A DNA stretch of 19,749 nucleotides from JABDIY01 sp041576015. Lineage in GTDB: Bacteria > Actinomycetota > Acidimicrobiia > Acidimicrobiales > SZUA-35. Every line of letters begins with the position of its first letter. Position 1 is the first letter of the stretch. The stretch covers positions 1-19,749 of the forward strand of contig JBFGLT010000042.1 in the NCBI GenBank assembly GCA_041576015.1, read 5' to 3'. The notes beneath the pieces were generated by a model, which was given only the letters and a program-made list of their open reading frames with translations, was not told where the DNA came from and searched no databases. Below are positions 7,765 through 14,798 of this stretch, piece after piece. A program made the position numbers and the translations under genes.

Positions 7765-8652
7765 TCAGCTGGAGTAGATGCCGGCGGCGCGGCGGTTGGC
7801 GTGAAAGGTGTGGATGGCCTCGACGACGTCGGCGGGAGCGTCGGCCACCATGAAGGCGAGCAGCGCTTCGAGCAGGGCGACGGCGGCGATGTTCGAGGAG
7901 AACGGCAGTGGTGAGTCGTTCGGGACGACGAAGGCATGGGTGGCCGGTGAAGTGATCGGCGCAGCCCAACTGTCGGTGACAGCCACTACCGGCACCCCGC
8001 GGTCGGCCGCTAGTACGACGGCATCGACGATCTCGACCCGATAGGGGCTGAACGTCATGGCCACCAAGACGTCGTCGCCGGTCATGCGGGCCACGTCGTC
8101 GATTGCCAGCCCGATGGTGGGAATGGCGGTCACGTTGTCCACCGCCATCGACGCCACGTAGGCGAAGTTTTCGGCGAGAGGCTTGGCGGTCCCGACCCCG
8201 AGGATGTTGGTTCGCCGGGCACCGTCGATGAGATCGGCAGCCGCTTTGAGGTCTTCGGCGTGCACCTCGGCGAAGAGTGTCTCGACATTGCCGAGCGCGG
8301 CGGCGGCCAGGTCGGCGAGGAGGGAGCCGTGGCGGCCGCCCTCGTTGATCGACTGAAGGAATCGTGCCCGATCGGGAAACGACCGGGTGCCGTCGGCCGC
8401 CTGCTGACGGAACGGGTCCCGGAAGTCCTCGTACCCGTCGAAGCCGACGGCGCGAGCCATACGCACCAGCGTGTTCGGCTTGACGGCAGCGGCCTCGGCG
8501 ATGCCACGCATCGATGTGACCGCAACCTCGCCCGGATGATCGAGGACGTAGGTGGCGGCCTGACGGACCTGCGGTGACATACCGGCAAGCGCATTCGTGA
8601 GGGTCTGGAGGATCGGGGTGAGGTCCTTCGGCGGTGCTTCGGTGGCCGTCAC
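7765..8652 (-). CDS. MurR/RpiR family transcriptional regulator
   Basis: A 295-residue regulator. Residues about 10-85 form the RpiR-type helix-turn-helix (Q-V-R-Q-A-A-T-Y-V-L-D-H-P-G-E-V then S-M-R-G-I-A-E-A-A-A-V-K-P-N-T-L-V-R-M-A and F-D-G-Y-E-D-F-R). Residues about 135-260 form a SIS phosphosugar-binding-type domain (N-I-L-G-V-G-T-A; V-L-V-A-M-T-F-S-P-Y; V-P-V-V-A-V-T-D-S). The start is the GTG at 8652: it overlaps the TGA of the upstream DddP-like gene by 4 nt (GTGA) and is preceded by an excellent Shine-Dalgarno sequence, GGAGGTGAT. The same frame stays open far upstream through the DddP-like gene, but that is a GC-rich shadow. In many onium or amino acid catabolic loci the SIS domain senses a non-sugar ligand; here it probably controls the operon it lies in and the divergent FAD gene. 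Confidence 0.92.
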   Translation of the reverse strand: MTATEAPPKDLTPILQTLTNALAGMSPQVRQAATYVLDHPGEVAVTSMRGIAEAAAVKPNTLVRMARAVGFDGYEDFRDPFRQQAADGTRSFPDRARFLQSINEGGRHGSLLADLAAAALGNVETLFAEVHAEDLKAAADLIDGARRTNILGVGTAKPLAENFAYVASMAVDNVTAIPTIGLAIDDVARMTGDDVLVAMTFSPYRVEIVDAVVLAADRGVPVVAVTDSWAAPITSPATHAFVVPNDSPLPFSSNIAAVALLEALLAFMVADAPADVVEAIHTFHANRRAAGIYSS

Positions 8653-9836
8653 CGCAGCATCACCTCCTCGAATGGATAGGTCGAAAGCCGGTGCGGCCCG
8701 GACTCGGTCACGAGATACATGTCCTCGAGCTTCACACCCGGGCCACCCCGATCGGAACCGACGAAGCTCTCGACCGTGAGCACGGTGCCGGCCTCCAGCT
8801 CGCCGTCGAGGCCGGCCTCGTCCCAGTCCTGGGGGTAGGGGATCTTCGGGTACTCGTCGGTCATTCCCAGGCCGTGGGCCAGACATGTGTAGCGGTTTGC
8901 GACGAACTCGTCGTCGTGGCGAAACGACTTCTCGGAGATCTCCCGGAACGTGCGGCCGGGCTCGAACAGCGTGGCGTTGTGGGTGATCTCGTCGTAGGCC
9001 CGCCGGTACAGGCCGCGTTGGCGGGCGGTGGGGGCGTCGCCCACCAGCCAGGTGCGCGAGATGTCGGCGGAGTAGCCGAAGGGGCCCACCATGTCGGTGT
9101 CGAAGGCGAGAAGATCGCCGGTCTCGACGACCCGGTCGCTGGCCATCTGGTACCACGGGTTGGTCCGGGGTCCGCTGCACAGCATGCGTCCGTCGATCCA
9201 GTCGCCGTCGTTGGCGATATTCACCTGATGCAAGATGGCGAAGAGCTCGTTCTCGGTGACGCCCGGCTCGAGTGCGGCGCGCATGAGATGCATGGCGGCC
9301 TCGGCGACGGCCACGGCATGGTGCAGGCACTGGAGTTCCTCGTCCGATTTCACATACCGAGCGGCGGCCATGAGCGGTTCGGCGTCGATCACTCGCAGGC
9401 CCAGCTGCTCCAGGGCGAAGGTGGCGCTCGGATTGATCTGCTCCACGGCGACGCGGGCACCCGGGCCGGAAGCCGCCTTGACGTCGGCAGCGAACCGGCG
9501 GGCCCGCTCGAGCAGGTCGAGGCCACCATCGAAGCTGTTGAGGGCGTGGGTCGGGCGGAAGTCGGTGATGGTGGGGTGCGCCGTGCTGTACCCGCCGAAC
9601 ATCACCAGTTCGCCCGAGCCGTGCACGAACAGGTCGTAGACCTGGATCCGTGATTGGTAGAGCGGGTACTCCCGCCAGTCGGCGGCGTACCGCAGGCTGG
9701 CCGGATCGAGCAGCACGAGGAGATCCACACCGGCGGCATCCATCTGCTCCAAGACGCGGCCGAGGCGGTACGTCCGCAAAGCCTCGACGTCGACCGGTGG
9801 CGGCGTCAGGATCGGCACGGTCCTCACAGTGCACAT
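8649..9836 (-). CDS. DddP-like M24-family metalloenzyme (candidate DMSP lyase; otherwise Xaa-Pro peptidase/creatinase fold)
   Basis: A 395-residue protein with an N-terminal creatinase-like domain (about 15-160) and a C-terminal pita-bread M24 domain (about 165-390). Metal ligands are D246, D258, H321, E356 and E371; D248 follows in F-D-T-D-M-V-G. The classical peptidase signature H-G-x-G-L-x-x-H-E is replaced by H321-G-L-G-M-T-D327-E-Y-P. This matches the DMSP lyase DddP, where as I recall the residues are D295, D297, D307, Y366, H371, D377, E406 and E421; their spacings agree here within one residue (Y316 and D327 included). The phrase S-G-P-R-T-N-P-W-[YF]-Q is also shared. DddP cleaves DMSP to dimethyl sulfide and acrylate. 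Related proteins of unknown function exist, so the substrate is not certain. It is the first gene of the operon. The start is ambiguous (GTG 9845, ATG 9836, GTG 9827 or 9818) and no Shine-Dalgarno sequence is seen. Confidence 0.85.
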   Translation of the reverse strand: MCTVRTVPILTPPPVDVEALRTYRLGRVLEQMDAAGVDLLVLLDPASLRYAADWREYPLYQSRIQVYDLFVHGSGELVMFGGYSTAHPTITDFRPTHALNSFDGGLDLLERARRFAADVKAASGPGARVAVEQINPSATFALEQLGLRVIDAEPLMAAARYVKSDEELQCLHHAVAVAEAAMHLMRAALEPGVTENELFAILHQVNIANDGDWIDGRMLCSGPRTNPWYQMASDRVVETGDLLAFDTDMVGPFGYSADISRTWLVGDAPTARQRGLYRRAYDEITHNATLFEPGRTFREISEKSFRHDDEFVANRYTCLAHGLGMTDEYPKIPYPQDWDEAGLDGELEAGTVLTVESFVGSDRGGPGVKLEDMYLVTESGPHRLSTYPFEEVMLR

Positions 9837-9867
9837 TTGTACCACAAATCCACTGTGATGGTACAGT
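9825..9867. promoter_or_regulatory. Divergent control region with nested palindromes between DddP-like operon and FAD/GcvT gene
   Basis: Three inverted repeats are packed here: ATTTGT-ACC-ACAAAT (9835-9849), TGTACCA/TGGTACA (9838-9844 and 9859-9865), and CACAGTG/CACTGTG (9825-9831 and 9851-9857). TACAGT (9862-9867) is a good -10 box for leaderless transcription from the plus-strand ATG at 9876. On the minus strand TACCAT (9863-9858) could serve as the -10 of the operon; the two would overlap. The likely binding protein is the RpiR regulator encoded in the operon, though the palindrome also resembles GntR-type sites. Confidence 0.55.
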
Positions 9868-9875
9868 TGTCACCA

Positions 9876-12326
9876 ATGGCGATTCCCGAGTCAGCGCAGG
9901 TGGTCATCGTCGGCGGAGGGATCTGTGGTGCCAGCCTGCTCTACCACCTGGCCCACGAGGGCTGGACCGACACGCTGCTGGTCGAGAAGGCCGAGCTCAC
10001 GTCGGGCTCGACGTGGCACGCCGCCGGTCAGGTCACCCACTCGGTCTCGAGTTACACACTGGCCAACTTCCGCAAGTACGCCTGCGAGCTGTACGCCTCC
10101 CTGGAGGAGGAAAGCGGGATCGGGACGTCCTGGCACGGGAGCGGCAGCTTCCGCATCGCCTACCAGCCAATCGAGGTCGACTGGTTACGCGGCCAGCTCG
10201 GCGTGGCCGAGTTCGTCGGCAATCACATGGAGTGGGTCGACCGCCACTTCGTCGCCAAGTGGCACCCGTTCTACGAGGTCGACGACATCATCGGCGCCGT
10301 GTGGACCCCCGACGACGGTCACGTCGACCCCACCGGAGCGACGAACGCCATGATCTCGGTGGCCCGAGCCCAGGGCGCTCGGATCAGCCGCCGCAACCGG
10401 GTGCTCGCCATCGATCGCCGGGCCGACGGATCCTTCGACGTCGTGACCGAGCTGGGGTCGGTGCATGCCGAGCACGTGGTGAACGCAGCGGGCAGCTATG
10501 CCCATCAGGTGGCCCGGATGGTCGGCCTCTCGGTGCCCATGGCCAACGCCCTCCACAGCTACCTCGTGACCGAGCCGGTGCCGGAGTTCGCAGACCTCGA
10601 CCACGAGCTGCCCGTGGTCCGCGACGACTATCTGTCCGGGTACGTCCGGCAGGAGCAGCAGGCCGGTCTCATCGGCATCTACGAGCAGCGCAACGCCGAG
10701 GCCGCCTGGCCCGACGGGCCGGAATGGTCGCTCGAGAACCCGCTCTTCCCGGCCGATTTCGACCGCATCGGATTCTGGCTGGAGCGCGCCTTCGAACGGG
10801 TGCCGATCCTCGAGCCCCTCGGTATCAAGCGGGTCGTCCGCGGCGCGATCGCCCACACGCCCGATGGTGAACCGCTGCTCGGGCCCTCCGGCGTGCCCAA
10901 CTTCTGGCAGATGGCGGGCGTGCAGGTCGGCATCGCCGACGGGCCGGGCCTCGGCCGTGAGCTGGCCCGATGGATGGTCCACGGTGAGACCGACGTGAGC
11001 GTGCGCAGCTACGACGCTCGCCGCTTCGGCTTCGTCCCCGAGGACGACGCCATGGAGTACGGCCGGATCAAGGGCACCGAGGACTACGAATACCGCCACC
11101 AGACACCGGTGCCCGGGCTCGAACATCCGGCGCTCCGGCCGTACCGGCGGACTCCCCTCTACGAACGCTTCGCCGGTCACGGGGCCGTGTTCACGCAGGT
11201 CTACGGCTGGGAGCGGCCCAAGTGGTATCCCACCGTGGCCGGCCTCCCCCAGGAGGACGTGGTGGCATTCCGCCACACCGACTGGTTCCCGGTGGTGGCC
11301 GAGGAGTGCCGCGCCGTGCGCCAGCGGGTGGGCATCCTCGACAGCACGGCCTTCGCCAAGTTCGACCTGATGGGACCGGACGCCGCCTTCGTGCTCGACC
11401 GGCTCACCACCAACACGCTGCCCGAGCCGGGCCGCATCGGGCTCAGCTACCTGCTCACGCCGACCGGGCGCATCGAGGGTGAACTGACGATCACCCGCCT
11501 GGCCGACGATCACTTCTACCTGGTCTCGGCTGCCGTCGGTGAGCAAAAGGACCGCGAGTACTTCGAGACCCACTGGCCGGCGGGTGCCGACGCAGAATTG
11601 CGAATCCGATCGACGGATCTGGGCGTCCTGGCCATCGCCGGTCCCCGGGCCCGGGCTCTCCTGACCCGTTGCACCGCGGCCGGCCTCGGCAACGCCGACT
11701 TCCCGTGGTTGAGCGCTCGGCCCATCAACGTGGCCGGAGTCGAGGTGCGGGCGCTGCGGGTCGGCTTCGTCGGCGAGCTCGGCTGGGAGCTGCACGCCGC
11801 GACCGGCGACCTCGGCCGGCTGTACGACGCCCTGTGGGACGCCGGCCAGGACCTCGGGGTCGCCAACATCGGCAACCATGCTCTCGACTCGTTGCGGATG
11901 GAGAAGCACTACAGGATCAGCCGGGATCTCACCCACGACGTCGGGCCCGACGAGGCCGGGCTGCACCGGTTCGTGAAGGTCGACACGGGTGACTTCGTCG
12001 GCCGGGACGCCTTGGTAGACCGGCGAGCGATGGCCGAGTCGGGATCGCACCCGTACCGTTGGCAGCTCGCCTACCTGGCGATCGACTCCGACGTCGCCGA
12101 TGTCCACGCGAGCGACGCCGTGTACGCCGACGGCGAACCGGTCGGCCTGATCACCACCGGCGCCTACGGACACCACGTGCAGCAGAGTCTCGCCTTCGCC
12201 TACCTGTCGCCTCGCCACGCAGTTCCGGGCACCGAGCTCGAGGTCCGCGTCGTCGGCGAACTTCGTCCGGCGCGTGTCCTGGGCCAGCCCGCCTACGACC
12301 CGACCAGCGCCCGCCTACGAACGTGA
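9876..12326 (+). CDS. FAD-dependent dimethylglycine/sarcosine dehydrogenase-like protein with GcvT domains
   Basis: An 816-residue two-part enzyme of the dimethylglycine dehydrogenase/sarcosine dehydrogenase family. The N-terminal DAO domain starts with V-V-I-V-G-G-G-I-C-G (dinucleotide fold, residues 9-18) and has S-G-S-T-W-H48-A-A-G, where the histidine is the covalent FAD attachment site in DMGDH. A short FAO_M linker follows (about 375-430), then the GcvT aminomethyltransferase domain (about 440-700, with Y-G-W-E-R-P-K-W-Y and L-D-S-L-R-M-E-K-H-Y) and a GcvT C-terminal barrel (to about 805). Such enzymes oxidise an N-methyl group and pass the one-carbon unit to tetrahydrofolate. Its length is close to mammalian DMGDH. 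It is divergent from the DddP-like/Rieske operon, so successive oxidative N-demethylation is a reasonable pathway role. Start: ATG 9876, leaderless from TACAGT; ATG 9858 is an alternative. It converges on the nitroreductase fusion with 11 bp between the stops. Confidence 0.92.
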   Translation: MAIPESAQVVIVGGGICGASLLYHLAHEGWTDTLLVEKAELTSGSTWHAAGQVTHSVSSYTLANFRKYACELYASLEEESGIGTSWHGSGSFRIAYQPIEVDWLRGQLGVAEFVGNHMEWVDRHFVAKWHPFYEVDDIIGAVWTPDDGHVDPTGATNAMISVARAQGARISRRNRVLAIDRRADGSFDVVTELGSVHAEHVVNAAGSYAHQVARMVGLSVPMANALHSYLVTEPVPEFADLDHELPVVRDDYLSGYVRQEQQAGLIGIYEQRNAEAAWPDGPEWSLENPLFPADFDRIGFWLERAFERVPILEPLGIKRVVRGAIAHTPDGEPLLGPSGVPNFWQMAGVQVGIADGPGLGRELARWMVHGETDVSVRSYDARRFGFVPEDDAMEYGRIKGTEDYEYRHQTPVPGLEHPALRPYRRTPLYERFAGHGAVFTQVYGWERPKWYPTVAGLPQEDVVAFRHTDWFPVVAEECRAVRQRVGILDSTAFAKFDLMGPDAAFVLDRLTTNTLPEPGRIGLSYLLTPTGRIEGELTITRLADDHFYLVSAAVGEQKDREYFETHWPAGADAELRIRSTDLGVLAIAGPRARALLTRCTAAGLGNADFPWLSARPINVAGVEVRALRVGFVGELGWELHAATGDLGRLYDALWDAGQDLGVANIGNHALDSLRMEKHYRISRDLTHDVGPDEAGLHRFVKVDTGDFVGRDALVDRRAMAESGSHPYRWQLAYLAIDSDVADVHASDAVYADGEPVGLITTGAYGHHVQQSLAFAYLSPRHAVPGTELEVRVVGELRPARVLGQPAYDPTSARLRT

Positions 12327-12337
12327 CCTCTGCGTCT

Positions 12338-13489
12338 TCACTTCGACTCCGCAGTTTCCTTGATGCCCTCGAGAACGCGCTGCATGTTGGCACGGTGCTC
12401 GTCCTGCCGGCGGGCCAGGATCCGTGACTCCTTGTCCGGTCTCGACGCGATCGCCGGGGTGATCCCGCTCGGTCCAGGCCCGAGGATCATGAAGTACATC
12501 AGCCGTGTTCCCCCCGGGATCGTCTCGAGCGTCAACCGCCACTGGGCTCCCGGGTTCGCCGGATCGGACACGTTCCACGCGAACTCGTACGGCGGATTCC
12601 AGGCAGTCACGTACGAGGTCGTCGTCCACTCGCCGATCGCCGGGTGCTTGTTGTGACCCAGGAATGCGCTGCCGACGGTGGGCTCCTGATCCGGGTCCAG
12701 CCATTCGCCGCCCTGGTACTCCTCGGAAAAACGGCCTCCGACATCGAGATCGACCACGAGCTCCCAGACGTCCTCAGGTGTCGCCCGAATGTCGACCTCG
12801 GCCATCGCGCCATGCCCATCTTCGAAGCGGGCCGGGTGACTCGGTACCCCATTCACGATCCGGCCGTAGTGATCGAAGAAGGTGATGTCACCGGCCGGGT
12901 GGCGGCGGGTCGTCGGCGAGAACTCGGTCCCGATCGTGTAGGCCACCGGGAAGAGGGCGATCTGGGTCACTCCATCGGGGATGCCGAGCAGGTCGGCCAC
13001 CTCGTCGGCCTTGTTCAGAAACATGGTGGTCCACGTGCTGCCCAACCCGCGAGCCCGTAGCGCCACCTGGAAGCTCCAGGCCGCCTGGATGACCGAGTCG
13101 AACAACCCTGGGCGTCCGCTGCCGTCGTGGACTCCGACGATCGTCGGGATCACCAGCGCCGGGCAACGAGCCAGGTTCCTGGCCAGGTGGGCGGCGCCCT
13201 GCATCATCCGCTCGTTGGGATGGCCGGTACCGACCAGTGCCTCGGCGCGTTCCACCACCCAGTCGCCACCAGCTTGCATGTACAACTCGGCCAGCCGGTC
13301 CTTGACCCATTGGTCGCGGACGATGATCCATCGTCGGCTCCCGATGTTCCCGCCGGTCGGCGCCTGCTCGGCCACGTCGATGCAGTCGAGCAACACTTCG
13401 TCGGCGACCGGTCGCTCGAAGTCGAGCCGGCGGCGAACCGCCCTCGTCGTCATCAGCGCGTGGTCCACCATGGCCGGATCTAGCTCCAT
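12338..13489 (-). CDS. Nitroreductase-SRPBCC fusion protein
   Basis: A 383-residue protein made of two unrelated domains. Residues about 8-205 are an FMN-dependent nitroreductase-family domain: T-T-R-A-V-R-R-R-L-D-F (phosphate-binding arginines near the start), A-P-T-G-G-N-I-G-S-R-R-W (43-54), the helix S-V-I-Q-A-A-W-S-F-Q-V-A-L-R-A-R-G-L-G-S (132-151), and P-V-A-Y-T-I-G (181-187). After a linker (F-F-D-H-Y-G-R), residues about 228-375 look like an SRPBCC/START polyketide-cyclase-type domain: A-E-V-D-I-R-A-T-P-E-D-V-W-E-L-V-V-D-L, G-A-Q-W-R-L-T-L-E, and G-G-T-R-L. The fusion suggests a hydrophobic substrate held by the SRPBCC part and reduced or dehydrogenated by the flavin part. It follows the TetR gene on the same strand 148 bp downstream, so TetR may control it. 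No clear ribosome binding site is seen at 13489. Confidence 0.82.
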   Translation of the reverse strand: MELDPAMVDHALMTTRAVRRRLDFERPVADEVLLDCIDVAEQAPTGGNIGSRRWIIVRDQWVKDRLAELYMQAGGDWVVERAEALVGTGHPNERMMQGAAHLARNLARCPALVIPTIVGVHDGSGRPGLFDSVIQAAWSFQVALRARGLGSTWTTMFLNKADEVADLLGIPDGVTQIALFPVAYTIGTEFSPTTRRHPAGDITFFDHYGRIVNGVPSHPARFEDGHGAMAEVDIRATPEDVWELVVDLDVGGRFSEEYQGGEWLDPDQEPTVGSAFLGHNKHPAIGEWTTTSYVTAWNPPYEFAWNVSDPANPGAQWRLTLETIPGGTRLMYFMILGPGPSGITPAIASRPDKESRILARRQDEHRANMQRVLEGIKETAESK

Positions 13490-13637
13490 GACCGCTCATG
13501 CTCGCCCAGACCGGCGAGGTGCGCCAGCCCGGTGGCACGCCCACGCGGTGGCGATCCCGCCGTCATCGCTACCGGAACCGTCTGGCGTACCCCCGCACGT
13601 CCTCGCGAAGCCGGCGTTCGACGACGGCGGTGGTGGA

Positions 13638-14243
13638 TCACACGGGCCGCTGAGAACTCTGGTGGTCCAGCATGGTGATGACCACCCGGCACGCCGCTTG
13701 AACCTGCGCGGGCGGGGCCTGTGCCCGGAGCAGGGCGGAGACCCCAACCATCGACATCGCAAAGAACGCACCGAGTTCGTGCACATCAACGGTGTCATTC
13801 AGTTCGCCGGTTGCCCGGCCATTGCGCAACGCATTCACGAAGGCGGCCTCGATCCGCTGGAGGTAGCGGTCGACGTGAGCCCGGGCGCCCGGGTCCAACG
13901 CAGCTCGTTCGACCGCGGTGTTGCACATCAGACAGCCCCGCCCGCTCGGCCATCCTTCTGCCGCCTGTCCGTACCCCCGGAAGGCACGGCGGATCGTGTC
14001 GAGACCAGCGTCGGGCGCTTCGAGCGGGCCGAGGACGCGGGACAGGTTCTCCCGGTCGTAGTGCTCGAGCGCTGCTTCGAAGAGGCCCTGCTTGGACCCG
14101 AACTCGGCGTACATGCTCTTACGGTTGACGCCCAGCTCGTCCACGAGCGCCGCGGTCGAGGTGTCGCTGTAGCCTCGCACGCGAAACAGCTCGACCGCTC
14201 GGTCGAGAAGCTCACTCCGGTCGTAGTGCTTCGTGCCACTCAT
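13638..14243 (-). CDS. TetR/AcrR family transcriptional regulator
   Basis: A 201-residue repressor-type protein. The N-terminal TetR helix-turn-helix runs from about residue 8 to 55 (A-V-E-L-F-R-V-R-G-Y-S-D-T-S-T-A-A-L-V, then L-G-V-N-R-K-S-M-Y-A-E-F-G-S-K). The C-terminal ligand domain includes G-R-G-C-L-M-C-N-T-A-V-E, a pattern typical of the subfamily with a C-terminal GC-(L/F)-x-x-NTA motif; the two cysteines are four positions apart. The ATG at 14243 is chosen because GGAG lies 6 nt upstream; the alternative ATG at 14270 has no ribosome binding site. Two palindromic operators lie just upstream between it and the divergent ABM-fold gene, so it probably represses both itself and that gene. 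The nitroreductase fusion downstream may be part of the regulon. Confidence 0.9.
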   Translation of the reverse strand: MSGTKHYDRSELLDRAVELFRVRGYSDTSTAALVDELGVNRKSMYAEFGSKQGLFEAALEHYDRENLSRVLGPLEAPDAGLDTIRRAFRGYGQAAEGWPSGRGCLMCNTAVERAALDPGARAHVDRYLQRIEAAFVNALRNGRATGELNDTVDVHELGAFFAMSMVGVSALLRAQAPPAQVQAACRVVITMLDHQSSQRPV

Positions 14244-14263
14244 GGGATCTCCGGGATCGGACC

Positions 14264-14293
14264 TTGACATGAGGGTAATCGTTCAGTTACTTT
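14264..14293 (+). promoter_or_regulatory. Probable promoter of the ABM-fold gene
   Basis: TTGACA (14264-14269) and TACTTT (14288-14293) are separated by 18 bp. Operator box 1 covers the spacer and part of the -10 box, and operator box 2 begins about where transcription would start, giving a plausible repressor arrangement. Confidence 0.5.
14274..14291. promoter_or_regulatory. TetR operator, box 1
   Basis: GGTAATCGTTCAGTTACT is an imperfect 18-bp palindrome (GTAA ... TTAC arms) that matches box 2 at 14 of 18 positions. It lies inside the promoter spacer of the divergent gene. The GTAAC-N6-GTTAC shape is common for TetR-family operators. Confidence 0.75.
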
Positions 14294-14302
14294 CCCGTCC
14301 AG

Positions 14303-14320
14303 GGTAACCGATCAGTTACC
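14303..14320. promoter_or_regulatory. TetR operator, box 2
   Basis: GGTAACCGATCAGTTACC is an 18-bp palindrome with 6-bp perfect arms (GGTAAC/GTTACC) and only one mismatched pair in the centre. Its centre is 29 bp from that of box 1, close to three helical turns, so two repressor dimers could bind the same face of the DNA. Confidence 0.8.
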
Positions 14321-14368
14321 ACCACACGGGATGCGATCGCCGCAATCCCGAGAACGAGGAGTCGAACC

Positions 14369-14737
14369 ATGAACACCAACCACGTCACCGTCGTCTACAA
14401 ATGGACCGCCCACCCCGGCAAGCTCGACGAACTGACGGCCATCTATCGCGATGTCACCGATGCGATGGAAGAGAACGAGCCCGGCGCCCAAGCCGTCCAT
14501 ATCTACGTGTCGACGGAGGAGAACGCGCTCTACGTTCGTGACGAGTTCGCCGACGCCGACGCCGTCGGGTTCCACCTCGGCACCACTGCCGGAGCGCACT
14601 TCCCGTCCCTCCTCGCCGTCGCCACCCCGGGCCCGTTCTTCTTCATGGGCGACGTTCCCAACGAGATGAAACAGGCAACCGAACAGATGCAACTCGGAGC
14701 CGAGTTCAGCACCCACGCCGCCGGATTCGACCGCTGA
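14369..14737 (+). CDS. Antibiotic biosynthesis monooxygenase (ABM)-like dimeric alpha/beta-barrel protein
   Basis: A 122-residue protein with the ABM/ferredoxin-like pattern: a first strand V-T-V-V-Y-K-W-T, helix K-L-D-E-L-T-A-I-Y-R-D-V-T-D-A-M-E, strand A-V-H-I-Y-V-S, then N-A-L-Y-V-R-D-E-F-A-D and a helix around F-H-L-G-T. Such domains form dimers and include quinone monooxygenases, haem-degrading enzymes and detoxification proteins, so function is undetermined. The C-terminal tail after residue 95 (containing F-F-F-M-G-D-V-P-N-E-M) is longer than in minimal ABM proteins. GAGGAG lies 8 nt before the ATG. The divergent TetR gene and twin operators indicate inducible expression. The MerB-like gene follows after 61 bp but has its own -10 box. 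Confidence 0.78.
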   Translation: MNTNHVTVVYKWTAHPGKLDELTAIYRDVTDAMEENEPGAQAVHIYVSTEENALYVRDEFADADAVGFHLGTTAGAHFPSLLAVATPGPFFFMGDVPNEMKQATEQMQLGAEFSTHAAGFDR

Positions 14738-14786
14738 CCCCTCCCTCTCGGCTCGAGCGAGGGCCATCCGGTAGCTGAGCCCTGGG

Positions 14787-14792
14787 TACGAT
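14787..14792 (+). promoter_or_regulatory. -10 box for leaderless MerB-like gene
   Basis: TACGAT fits the TANNNT -10 consensus and ends 6 nt before the ATG at 14799, which has no Shine-Dalgarno sequence. This spacing places the transcription start at the A of the start codon. No good -35 is visible. Confidence 0.45.
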
Positions 14793-14798
14793 CCGGCA

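Noticed and set aside
8649..9836. Ectoine hydrolase (DoeA/EutD) or creatinase as the identity of the M24 protein
   Set aside because: The region around the catalytic His matches the DddP pattern (H-G-L-G-x-x-D-E-Y) rather than the motifs I recall for DoeA or creatinase, and no other ectoine or creatine genes are present.
7765..9876. A 703-codon open frame on the minus strand covering the rpiR gene and the DddP-like region
   Set aside because: Only the last 295 codons look like a protein family; the rest is an Arg/Gly/Pro-rich shadow of the DddP-like gene. The GTG at 8652 with GGAGGTGAT is the real start.
10185..12218. A long minus-strand open frame opposite the FAD/GcvT gene
   Set aside because: No recognisable family; composition is typical of antisense frames in high-GC coding DNA, and the plus strand encodes a complete DMGDH-like protein.
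13490..13637. Possible small gene or operator in the 148-bp gap between tetR and the nitroreductase fusion
   Set aside because: Only short, widely spaced inverted repeats (such as CCAGAC/GTCTGG) and no coding-like frame; nothing supportable seen.
14743..14763. CCCTC/GAGGG inverted repeat after the ABM-fold gene as a terminator
   Set aside because: Only a 5-bp stem with a poor extension and no T-tract; not strong enough to list.
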